Made by a program: the position numbers and the translations under genes. Below, piece after piece: positions 8,275-14,778 of a stretch of 15,803 bases of DNA. Positions within the stretch are counted from its first letter, which is position 1, and the number at the start of each line of letters is the position of its first letter. The notes under the pieces are model-generated. The model was not told the DNA's origin. It saw only the letters and a list, made by a program, of their open reading frames with translations, and did no database searches. The DNA is from Flavobacteriia bacterium (GTDB lineage: Bacteria; Bacteroidota; Bacteroidia; Flavobacteriales; Flavobacteriaceae): positions 1-15,803 of the forward strand of contig QNYL01000077.1 of NCBI GenBank assembly GCA_003973375.1, written 5' to 3'.

Positions 8275-8974
8275 GATTTCCAGAGATTATTTTAGCAATA
8301 GCATGTTCCAGATCCTGCTGATTTGTTTTTTCCTTCAGTTCTTTAACACTTCCTTTAAAATAGATATTACCATCAAGTAAGAACACGATCTTATCGGCTA
8401 TTTCTTCCACAAAGCTCATGATATGCGTTGTGATAAGAATGGTTTTCCCTTTCGCCTTTTCATCATTGATAATCTTCTTCAACCGGATCAGACTTATAGG
8501 ATCCAGTCCGGTAGTAGGCTCATCTAAAATGATCAGCTCACTATCAAACATAAAGGTTAGTACCAGATTTACTTTTTGTTTGGTTCCTCCTGAAAGGTTA
8601 CCGAGCTTTTTGTCTAAAAAAGGCTCCAGATCAAATGACCTGATCAAGTCTTCTTCATTCGGTTCTTTAGGTCGGAGATCTTTTACCATCTGAATCAATT
8701 CAGTTACGCTAAGGTTTGCCGGAAAATTAGCGATCTGAGGTAAATAATTCAGATGATCTCTGTATTCCCACTCCTGCAGGACACTTTTCCCCTGAAAAAG
8801 GATATCTCCCTTATTGGGAATTACCATTCCGAGAATACTTTTGATAAGTGTTGTTTTACCTGATCCGTTAGGACCCAATATGGCAAAGATACCTCCTGTT
8901 TTGATCTCGAGATCGAGACCGTCGAGAACGGTAAGTTTACCAAATTTTTTATGTAGGTTCTTTATTTCTATCAT
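8267..8974 (-). CDS. nosF: NosF, ABC transporter ATPase for nitrous oxide reductase maturation
   Basis: This is the ATP-binding subunit, 235 residues. All ABC motifs are present: Walker A GPNGSGKT (34-41), Q-loop Q79, signature LSGGTKQ (126-132), Walker B LIILDE (146-151), D-loop around 155-158 and switch histidine H183. The assignment to NosF, rather than a generic ABC-2 ATPase, rests on the neighbours NosD upstream and NosY downstream. The chosen start gives MIEIKNLHKKFG, the usual beginning of such ATPases. An FNR-like palindrome (8977-8990) sits directly before the start codon, in the 35-base gap after nosD. Confidence 0.94.
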   Translation of the reverse strand: MIEIKNLHKKFGKLTVLDGLDLEIKTGGIFAILGPNGSGKTTLIKSILGMVIPNKGDILFQGKSVLQEWEYRDHLNYLPQIANFPANLSVTELIQMVKDLRPKEPNEEDLIRSFDLEPFLDKKLGNLSGGTKQKVNLVLTFMFDSELIILDEPTTGLDPISLIRLKKIINDEKAKGKTILITTHIMSFVEEIADKIVFLLDGNIYFKGSVKELKEKTNQQDLEHAIAKIISGNHV

Positions 8975-8976
8975 TG

Positions 8977-8990
8977 CTGATCTATATCAA
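8977..8990. promoter_or_regulatory. FNR/CRP-type palindrome before nosF
   Basis: The plus strand reads CTGATCTATATCAA, matching nine of the ten defined bases of the FNR-type consensus TTGAT-N4-ATCAA. It lies in the 35-base nosD-nosF gap, ending two bases before the nosF start codon. That is too close to the gene for an activator site serving nosF, so it is either a roadblock-type repressor site or a chance match. No TAnnTTTG element is seen in the gap. Confidence 0.3.
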
Positions 8991-9009
8991 TTCTTAAATT
9001 TTAAAAAAA

Positions 9010-10242
9010 TCACATTTTAATCTCTTTCATTAAAGGCTTGGGATCCACTAGATTATCCGGTGTAAATACCGGAGAGACCTTTTCGGAAAAATTTATTATA
9101 TCCACAAACAGGCTCCTCAGCAACACAATTGCCTCAGGGGTTTTGTTTACCACATAGGAAAATAGCTTTACAGGGCGAAAAGGCACATCACCAATACCAT
9201 TCTTATCAAGATCATAGCCTGAATACTCACTCCAGTAATTACCTTCAAACTTATTATCATTTAACCTGCTGTTGTAAGAAAGATCTAAAGCATTGTTCAT
9301 AAAATTATTAAACTCAAAGATATTTGCATAACAGCCTCCGGTAAAACGCAATGCCCAGCCATTCCTTATAAAATGATTGTTCCTGTAATTAATTCGGTTA
9401 CAACCGTCAATATTAATCCCAATCGTATTCTGTTCAAAGATATTATTCTCAATCTCCGCATCATTAATCTCCTTTAAAAGTAAACCGTAAGAAGCTGATC
9501 CCCAGTTAAAATGAAAAGTATTGTGATGCATCTTAATAAATTTTGAATACATTACTGCTACCCCGGCCCCGTTATTTCTGAACTCATTGTGATGGTATTC
9601 ATCATTATTTGAGAACATAAAATGCAATCCGTAACGAATATTCTTAAAACTTTTATTGTCAGAGATATGACTTTTACTCACAAACTCGAAGTAAATACCA
9701 TCCCGCATTCCGGTAATGCTGTTCTGTTCTATCCTGACATTGTTACATTTCCACAGATGAATTCCGTTACCAGCACTGGTTTCATTGACTGCTTTTCCGG
9801 TGATCATATTATTTTGTATGACCCCGTATTTTACCCTTTGTAAGATAAATCCGTAAAAAACCTGATCGAGAAGATTGTCTTTTATAAAAAAATTAGTGCT
9901 GTGTGAAACAAAGAAACCGGCGATTTCTTTGGTATAACTCATTCCGACATTGATGAGTTTTAAACCCGAAATGCTAAAACCATCAGCCTTAATGGCAAAA
10001 ATACTTTCAGTTTTACCTTCACCATCAATAACCGGACGGCCTTCGCCGATGATATGAATAGCCCTGTTGATATTGATCTTATGCTCTTTGTAAACACCCT
10101 TCCTGATCAGAATGGTATCACCATCTACAGCAATATCTACAGCCTCTTTTATGGTATTGACCTTACAGGAAGCACAAACTTCAATGGTTTTTGCTTGCAA
10201 AGTAAATTGAAGAAGTAAGAAAAGAAGTAAAAAAGATCTCAT
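9010..10242 (-). CDS. nosD: NosD, periplasmic copper-delivery protein for nitrous oxide reductase
   Basis: This is a 410-residue exported protein with a signal peptide (hydrophobic at about 3-14, cleavage likely near LQA-K). The body is a right-handed parallel beta-helix of the NosD/carbohydrate-binding type, with many repeats containing N-N-x-I or N-x-F turns from about residue 60 to 330 (for example IENNIFEQNTIGI and FEFNNFMNNALDL). In studied systems NosD binds NosFY on the periplasmic side, receives copper from NosL and loads NosZ. The mature N-terminus carries a CASC pair (C23, C26). The C-terminus has LDKNGIGDVPFRP, typical of the family. It starts two bases after the nosL stop, and nosF follows after 35 bases. 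Confidence 0.95.
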   Translation of the reverse strand: MRSFLLLFLLLQFTLQAKTIEVCASCKVNTIKEAVDIAVDGDTILIRKGVYKEHKININRAIHIIGEGRPVIDGEGKTESIFAIKADGFSISGLKLINVGMSYTKEIAGFFVSHSTNFFIKDNLLDQVFYGFILQRVKYGVIQNNMITGKAVNETSAGNGIHLWKCNNVRIEQNSITGMRDGIYFEFVSKSHISDNKSFKNIRYGLHFMFSNNDEYHHNEFRNNGAGVAVMYSKFIKMHHNTFHFNWGSASYGLLLKEINDAEIENNIFEQNTIGINIDGCNRINYRNNHFIRNGWALRFTGGCYANIFEFNNFMNNALDLSYNSRLNDNKFEGNYWSEYSGYDLDKNGIGDVPFRPVKLFSYVVNKTPEAIVLLRSLFVDIINFSEKVSPVFTPDNLVDPKPLMKEIKM

Positions 10243-10244
10243 TC

Positions 10245-10682
10245 CTATTTACCTATTTTAACCAGAATTTCATCCCAGGTATAAAGATCTCCTCCCTCTT
10301 TTTTCTGGAATTTCTCGGCTCTTTCTCTGGATTTAAATGCAGAAAGGTTGGCTCCCATCGGGCTTTTAATCTTTTCACTTATCAGATAAGTGGCTGACTG
10401 TGCATCGATCATCTCGCCTAATCCATAATCACTAACACGGAAAATAGCAATATCGTCAATGTTACCGTTCTTCTTCAACTCGTTGATCATACATTCAATG
10501 GCATCATATTTATACTGCTTGCCTTTTTTAGTAACCATTTGGGCGGCATGCTGTTTGTCAACAATGTTCATCTTACAAAAATGACACTGGTCTTTACCAT
10601 AATTAATAGGCTCAGGTTCAACCTTACAACCTGTAAACAGAAATAAACCTGACAGTATAAAATATAAAAATAGCTTTTTCAT
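10245..10682 (-). CDS. nosL: NosL, copper-binding lipoprotein
   Basis: This is a 145-residue lipoprotein. The signal sequence ends in FTGC with the lipidated cysteine at C19. Fourteen residues later comes CHFCKM (33-38), the Cys/Met motif for Cu(I) binding in NosL. The rest matches the family: a YDAIECM segment, the SPMGANLSAF segment, and a C-terminus in which the protein scans as one compact domain. NosL is the outer-face copper chaperone that passes Cu(I) to NosD. It begins the nosL-nosD-nosF-nosY run, where gaps are tiny or overlapping. It is separated from the upstream membrane-protein gene by 97 bases containing a promoter-like element and a large inverted repeat. Confidence 0.94.
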   Translation of the reverse strand: MKKLFLYFILSGLFLFTGCKVEPEPINYGKDQCHFCKMNIVDKQHAAQMVTKKGKQYKYDAIECMINELKKNGNIDDIAIFRVSDYGLGEMIDAQSATYLISEKIKSPMGANLSAFKSRERAEKFQKKEGGDLYTWDEILVKIGK

Positions 10683-10704
10683 TTTTTAGTTTTTTAGCAG
10701 AAAA

Positions 10705-10712
10705 CAAATATA
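10705..10712 (-). promoter_or_regulatory. candidate -7 element for nosLDFY
   Basis: The minus strand reads TATATTTG, a perfect TAnnTTTG match, 22 bases upstream of the nosL start. A weak -33 candidate (TTTA) lies 20 bases further upstream. The arm of the inverted repeat at 10719-10728 falls between the two elements, so a protein bound there would sit on the promoter. Confidence 0.5.
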
Positions 10713-10718
10713 AAGTAA

Positions 10719-10752
10719 TTTGGGTATAAATTTAAAATAAACTATACCCAAA
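10719..10752. repeat. 10-bp perfect inverted repeat over the nosL promoter
   Basis: The arms TTTGGGTATA (10719-10728) and TATACCCAAA (10743-10752) are exact reverse complements separated by 14 AT-only bases and one C. The region is GC-poor, so the GGG/CCC blocks stand out. No T-run follows the hairpin in either direction, so a terminator is unlikely. A dyad operator, or an mRNA hairpin in the leader if transcription comes from upstream, fits better. Confidence 0.6.
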
Positions 10753-10779
10753 CGACTCAATGTTTATAATAATTCTGAC

Positions 10780-11403
10780 TTATCGTTTTACTTCTTTTTT
10801 GCCTGTGATCCATGCAAAGAAAGCAAGAACCATTCCTGCTGCAATGGCATAAGCCCCTATATCAGGATAGGAATACACTTCAAAATTCAGGATCTTTTTA
10901 TAGCCAAAGAAGGGAGGTTGATAACCCATTGGTTTTCCGGTTACAGGATCGGTAATCTTTAAAATGGCATTCGGATCGAGGTTATGACCATAAATATACA
11001 ACCAGTTGTAAAAATCGTAAAGACCTGCAATGCCTAATAAGATCATAATAATTAACCAGGTGAGATAGAGATTGGGTTTTCCCATAAAGCCAAAAACAAC
11101 TCCAAGAACCACCATGATACCTACAACAATAGGAAATATTTTAAATTCTACAAAAGGTTCGGCTTTACCTGTCTTGATATTTTCTTCAGTAGGCAAATGA
11201 GCCATACCAATATAGTGGTTAAGCAGATCTATATTTTTAACATCGTTAAACTGAACACCATCTGAAAGGTGTGTAATATGAATATTTAAACCTAAGGGTT
11301 CAGGGTATTGTGGTGCCAGTAAGGTAATTTTCCATAAAGGAAATACGAATAATCCTAACAGAAGTAAGGAACCAACCACCATCAATATTTTAGAAATTTT
11401 CAT
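10780..11403 (-). CDS. four-helix membrane protein of the nos cluster, function unknown
   Basis: This 207-residue protein has four hydrophobic segments, near 5-29, 89-108, 112-138 and 182-200. Between helices 1 and 2 is a loop (about 30-88) with PLGLNIHITHL and NHYIGMAH, bringing H42, H45, H63, M67 and H69 together. A second loop (about 139-181) has GYQPPFFGYKKILNFE. I chose the start at 11403 over one 28 residues further upstream because MKISKILMVVG begins the first helix and lies about 35 bases after a good promoter element. Its place between nosZ and nosL suggests a part in NosZ maturation or electron supply. It may correspond to the small membrane protein often called NosB in clade II clusters, but I cannot confirm this. 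No known catalytic motif is visible. Confidence 0.8.
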   Translation of the reverse strand: MKISKILMVVGSLLLLGLFVFPLWKITLLAPQYPEPLGLNIHITHLSDGVQFNDVKNIDLLNHYIGMAHLPTEENIKTGKAEPFVEFKIFPIVVGIMVVLGVVFGFMGKPNLYLTWLIIMILLGIAGLYDFYNWLYIYGHNLDPNAILKITDPVTGKPMGYQPPFFGYKKILNFEVYSYPDIGAYAIAAGMVLAFFAWITGKKEVKR

Positions 11404-11442
11404 GATTTTATATAATTTAAATTGAGTTAATTCTGTTTTAAA

Positions 11443-11472
11443 CAAAGATACCATAATCCATTTGTTCTGAAA
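11443..11472 (-). promoter_or_regulatory. candidate promoter for the membrane protein and downstream nos genes
   Basis: The minus strand reads TATCTTTG (11443-11450), a perfect TAnnTTTG -7 element, preceded 18 bases upstream by TTTC (11469-11472), one base off the TTTG -33 element. This predicts a leader of about 35 bases before the start at 11403. Further upstream, 11492-11499 is the GC-only-core palindrome GACGCGTC in otherwise AT-rich DNA, a possible but unproven operator. The promoter follows the nosZ terminator, which makes biological sense. Confidence 0.55.
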
Positions 11473-11512
11473 TGTAACCAAACACACATAAGACGCGTCA
11501 AATACCTTTTTT

Positions 11513-11551
11513 AAAACAAAAAACGGACAGAACCCCTTCTTTCTGTCCGTT
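11513..11551 (-). terminator. strong intrinsic terminator after nosZ
   Basis: On the minus strand an 11-base-pair stem (AACGGACAGAA with TTCTGTCCGTT, eight-base loop AGAAGGGG) is followed by TTTTTGTTTT. It starts about 33 bases after the nosZ stop codon. This is a textbook Rho-independent terminator and the strongest hairpin in the window. It separates nosZ and its upstream genes from the maturation genes. Confidence 0.92.
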
Positions 11552-11583
11552 AAAAATAGAATAATTAAAATTCTAAAACAATA

Positions 11584-13578
11584 TTATTCATCTGTTCCGG
11601 GAACATCTCCGTCAAGGGTATAGGTTAATGGAGTCTTGGCTCCTCTGGGAGATACTCTTATATAACCCTGCATTTCCTGGTGTAAAGCAGAACAGAAATC
11701 TGTACAATAGAAAGGCCAAACCCCAACTTCTTTTGGCTCCCATATGATGGTAGAGGTTCTACCAGGCATGATCAGCATTTCAGAAGTGTTGGCTCCGATC
11801 ATTGCAATACCGTGAGGCACATCGTAATCCTGCTCCAGGTTAGTTACATGGAAGAATACCTTATCTCCAACTCTTACACCTTCTATATTATCAGGTGAGA
11901 AGTGTGAACGGATCATAGTCATATAGATATGTACTTCATTTCCTTTTCTTACAACTTTGCTTTCTGCCTCATTCTTAACAGCATAAGGGTGTTTGTTTTC
12001 CTCAAGTTTGTAAATTTTTCTTGATTTTGGCGCTACCTTATCCGCAGCAATACCCGCAGCGTAGTGAGGCTCACCAATGGTTGGGAAGTCTAATAACAAT
12101 TCCATTTTCTCACCTGAGATATCAAACAACTGAGCTGACTGACATACTTCCGGACCGGTAGGCAAATAACGGTCTTTGGTGATTTTATTCATAGCCACAA
12201 GATATTTATCATCCGGATGCTGAGAGTTACCTCCGGGAATCATCAGGTGACCTACTGAATAATAAACAGGATGTCTGTCGATTACTTTAAGATCTTTGAT
12301 ATTCCATTTTACAACTTCTGATGAAATAAAGAAAGTGGTATAAGCATTTCCTCTGGTATCAAATTCTGTGTGTAACGGGCCTAAACCTGGCTGATCAAGT
12401 ACACCGTAATTTACAGCGTCAAACTTGATAACAGGAATTCCATATTTTTCACCATCAAATGCTTTATCAGCAATAGCTTTTTGCATTTTGGTAAATGAGT
12501 GAACGGTCATGGCTGCTGCCAGTTTTCCATTACCAATAATATACTCACCGGAAGGATCTACATCACAACCGTGAGGTGATTTTGCTGTTGGCAGGAAGAA
12601 AATAGCACCGGGAACATCTTTAGGCTCCACCACCAATACTTCTTTTTCCATTGTACTGGTAGCACTGTGCTCATCATCATTCCATAAGTTATGTGCATAT
12701 TTAGCAGGTTCTTTTTTACCTCCGCCATTTTTAACGTATTCCTCGATTTTTTTCCAGTTGATCGCAGCGATAAAGTCTTTGTCATTTTGAGAGGCATTTA
12801 CTTCCAGCAAGCTATGTGCTTCTTCAGTATTATAGGTAGAGAAGAAAAACCATCCGTGAGATTTTCCACGACCCGGGTGCGACAGATCATAATCAAATCC
12901 TGGCATTCTGACCTGAAATGCGATATTCATATGACCGGTTTCCGGATCTACCTTTAAGAACGTTAAAGAAGCTTTAAAATTTCCTTTATAATCTTTAATT
13001 GAGATATCACGCTGTGGAATAGGAACACCGAAACGGGTACCTGCCACTACATATTCGGTATTCTCAGTTACAAAAGAAGAACTGTGATTTCCTGCTGAGT
13101 TAGGAATTTCTATAATCTCTTCTGTTTCAAAAGTCTCTAAACTGATACGTGCAATACGTGGTGTATTGTTTTCATTGATAAATACCCAACGTCCGTCAAC
13201 ACTACCACTAGTTTGTGAGATATCAGGGTGGTGTGAATCTCCCCAGGGAATAAATCCGTGAGAGGTCATCAGCATCGGCTTGGTTTCTTCGTTGTAACCG
13301 TAGCCTTTTTCCGGATCCTGAGAAAAAACGGGAATTACCCTGAATAATCTACCTGAAGGCAGGCCGTAAACAGCAAGCTGCCCGCTAAAACCTCCTGATA
13401 AAAAGGCGTAATGAGAATCGTGTTCTCCCGGTGCTACATATACTTTTTCTGCAGCATTTCCGGCGATGGCACCTTTTGCGGTACCTTTTGTTTCTTTATT
13501 ACTCCCCGTCGGAGCACAACTGTTTAAGGAAACAGCCGCTACCAATATAAAGAGCAACGATCTAAAAATTGTTTTCAT
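11584..13578 (-). CDS. nosZ: nitrous oxide reductase, clade II (Sec-type), predicted lipoprotein
   Basis: This is the terminal reductase converting N2O to N2 (664 residues). The seven histidines expected at the CuZ cluster are all visible: H116, H117 (GDSHHPD), H165, H336 (SPHGCD), H403 (GPLHTEFD), H444 (VGHLMIPGG) and H505 (GEPHYA). The C-terminal cupredoxin domain has the CuA ligands H589, C625, C629, H633 and M636 (CTDFCSALHQEM). The leader lacks a twin-arginine motif, marking the clade II enzyme. It ends in SLNSC, so C21 looks like a lipidation site and the enzyme should be membrane-anchored. A flexible Gly/Lys/Thr-rich linker follows C21. It lies 31 bases after the cytochrome c gene and is followed by a strong terminator. 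The identification is certain; the lipid anchor is inferred from the lipobox. Confidence 0.97.
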   Translation of the reverse strand: MKTIFRSLLFILVAAVSLNSCAPTGSNKETKGTAKGAIAGNAAEKVYVAPGEHDSHYAFLSGGFSGQLAVYGLPSGRLFRVIPVFSQDPEKGYGYNEETKPMLMTSHGFIPWGDSHHPDISQTSGSVDGRWVFINENNTPRIARISLETFETEEIIEIPNSAGNHSSSFVTENTEYVVAGTRFGVPIPQRDISIKDYKGNFKASLTFLKVDPETGHMNIAFQVRMPGFDYDLSHPGRGKSHGWFFFSTYNTEEAHSLLEVNASQNDKDFIAAINWKKIEEYVKNGGGKKEPAKYAHNLWNDDEHSATSTMEKEVLVVEPKDVPGAIFFLPTAKSPHGCDVDPSGEYIIGNGKLAAAMTVHSFTKMQKAIADKAFDGEKYGIPVIKFDAVNYGVLDQPGLGPLHTEFDTRGNAYTTFFISSEVVKWNIKDLKVIDRHPVYYSVGHLMIPGGNSQHPDDKYLVAMNKITKDRYLPTGPEVCQSAQLFDISGEKMELLLDFPTIGEPHYAAGIAADKVAPKSRKIYKLEENKHPYAVKNEAESKVVRKGNEVHIYMTMIRSHFSPDNIEGVRVGDKVFFHVTNLEQDYDVPHGIAMIGANTSEMLIMPGRTSTIIWEPKEVGVWPFYCTDFCSALHQEMQGYIRVSPRGAKTPLTYTLDGDVPGTDE

Positions 13579-13609
13579 AATTATAGTGAATTTAGTTTAG
13601 TTTAAAATG

Positions 13610-14104
13610 TTAGTTCTTGGTTCTGAAATATTCATACACAGCTCTGGCTTGTTCTTTTGTCAGATTTTGATTGGCCATAGGCGCATTATATTCTCTTAAA
13701 AGTTCTTTTGCCTTTCCGTTTTGGGCTACCATAACTTCCGGATTCAGAATCATATTCATGATCCATTCGGGAGTTTGTTTTTTGGTTACTCCTTTTAATG
13801 CCGGCCCAACGAACCTCTTACTGATCTTATGGCACGCTGTACAATTGGCTTTAAAGATTTTTTGACCTTCAGCTGCAAGTTTCTCATCGATCTTCTCATC
13901 AATGGTTACCGACTTGATAGGTCCAACACCTTTATCGATCTTAGGATCAATAATCTCAAGCTCAGCTTTAGCTTCTTTCTTTACTTCTTTTTTAGCAGGT
14001 TCAGATTTAGCAGGTTCAGAAGCTACTTCTTTTTTTGCTTTATCACCTCCACAACTTGACATTACCATTACGAATGCCAGTACAATCAATAATTTTAATT
14101 TCAT
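13610..14104 (-). CDS. lipoprotein cytochrome c, likely electron donor to NosZ
   Basis: This 164-residue protein has a lipobox ending MSSC (C18), then a Lys/Glu/Ala/Pro-rich linker of about 45 residues, then a single class I cytochrome c domain. Haem attachment is CTACH (88-92). The likely sixth ligand is M143 in APMANQNL, followed by a C-terminal helix (EQARAVYEYFRTKN). The linker contains an exact repeat, SEPAK twice. Position immediately before nosZ suggests it reduces the CuA site, in place of the NosC cytochromes of other clade II clusters. That is inference from context. It lies 30 bases after the fasciclin gene. A TAAATTTG element in that gap (14126-14133) might give it a promoter of its own. 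Confidence 0.9.
   Translation of the reverse strand: MKLKLLIVLAFVMVMSSCGGDKAKKEVASEPAKSEPAKKEVKKEAKAELEIIDPKIDKGVGPIKSVTIDEKIDEKLAAEGQKIFKANCTACHKISKRFVGPALKGVTKKQTPEWIMNMILNPEVMVAQNGKAKELLREYNAPMANQNLTKEQARAVYEYFRTKN
13991..14020. repeat. 15-bp exact tandem duplication in the cytochrome c linker
   Basis: The unit TTTAGCAGGTTCAGA occurs twice head to tail (13991-14005 and 14006-14020) with no mismatch. It encodes SEPAK-SEPAK in the flexible linker between lipid anchor and haem domain. Being in frame and a multiple of three, copy-number change would lengthen or shorten the tether without breaking the protein. Confidence 0.95.
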
Positions 14105-14125
14105 TACTTTAATTTAGTTATTTAT

Positions 14126-14133
14126 CAAATTTA
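14126..14133 (-). promoter_or_regulatory. possible internal -7 element before the cytochrome c gene
   Basis: The minus strand reads TAAATTTG, matching TAnnTTTG, in the 30-base gap between the fasciclin and cytochrome c genes, 21 bases from the start codon. No clear -33 element accompanies it in the end of the fasciclin gene. It could be an internal promoter or chance in AT-rich DNA. Confidence 0.3.
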
Positions 14134-14134
14134 A

Positions 14135-14719
14135 TTATTCGGCAGGAACCAGCACATCATCGATAACGTGGATCCAGCCATTACTAACTTTTACAGATTT
14201 TAATATTTTAGTTCCTCCAACATAGATATCACCTCCTTTGTTTTCCACAACAAGATATTTACCCGAAGCCATATACAGTTTTCTTCCTTTTTTAGCTTCC
14301 TTTTTCAATTGTTTGATCGGATAATTTGCAGGGGCAACATGATTTACCAAAATAAAAGCCAGTTTTGCTTTATTTTCCGGTTTTAACAAAGTTGCAACAG
14401 TTCCTTCCGGTAATTTATCGAAAGCTGAGTTTAAAGGAGCAAAGATTGTTAATGGTCCGGCATTCACAACAGCATCCTCAACACCTGCTGCGTTAATTGC
14501 AGTTACCAGAGTTGAAAAATCAGGTAAAGATTTAGCAACCTGTAGTGCGTTTGCTGCAGAAACACTATCTACAACAGATGCTTGCCCCTGATGTTCGGTG
14601 GATTCAGTTTGGGTTACTGCTGCTTTTTTAGTTTCTTTTACGGCTTCTTGCTTGTCATTTTTACAAGATGCAAAAAAGAAAACCGTCAAAATTGCCAATA
14701 CATAAAATTTAGTTTTCAT
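14135..14719 (-). CDS. fasciclin-domain lipoprotein, first gene of the nosZ operon
   Basis: This 194-residue protein has a lipobox ending FASC (C19) followed by a charged linker to about residue 55 and one fasciclin (FAS1) domain to the C-terminus. The first conserved FAS1 motif is visible as TIFAPLNSAFDKLP, the central one as LVNHV, and the second conserved motif as NGWIHVIDDVLVP. FAS1 domains generally mediate adhesion or protein contacts; no enzymatic residue set is known. Its role in N2O reduction is unknown. Being first in the operon with cytochrome c and nosZ 30 and 31 bases behind, it may organise the two lipoproteins at the membrane. That is inference. Confidence 0.9.
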   Translation of the reverse strand: MKTKFYVLAILTVFFFASCKNDKQEAVKETKKAAVTQTESTEHQGQASVVDSVSAANALQVAKSLPDFSTLVTAINAAGVEDAVVNAGPLTIFAPLNSAFDKLPEGTVATLLKPENKAKLAFILVNHVAPANYPIKQLKKEAKKGRKLYMASGKYLVVENKGGDIYVGGTKILKSVKVSNGWIHVIDDVLVPAE

Positions 14720-14764
14720 TACAGTTAATTTAGTTTATAAAATATAGTTAAGTATTCTTGGTAA

Positions 14765-14772
14765 CAAATATA
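14765..14772 (-). promoter_or_regulatory. candidate -7 element for the fasciclin-cytochrome c-nosZ operon
   Basis: The minus strand reads TATATTTG, a perfect TAnnTTTG match, 45 bases before the fasciclin start codon. TTTG motifs lie 14 and 22 bases further upstream, neither at ideal spacing, which could mean dependence on an activator. The TTATGT repeats at 14779-14821 and the palindrome at 14824-14839 lie just upstream. Confidence 0.55.
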
Positions 14773-14778
14773 TGTGTT

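Noticed and set aside
11404..11487. 28-residue upstream extension of the four-helix membrane protein, starting at 11487
   Set aside because: The extension runs through the predicted promoter (11443-11472) and has no family-like character, while the start at 11403 begins directly before the first membrane helix.
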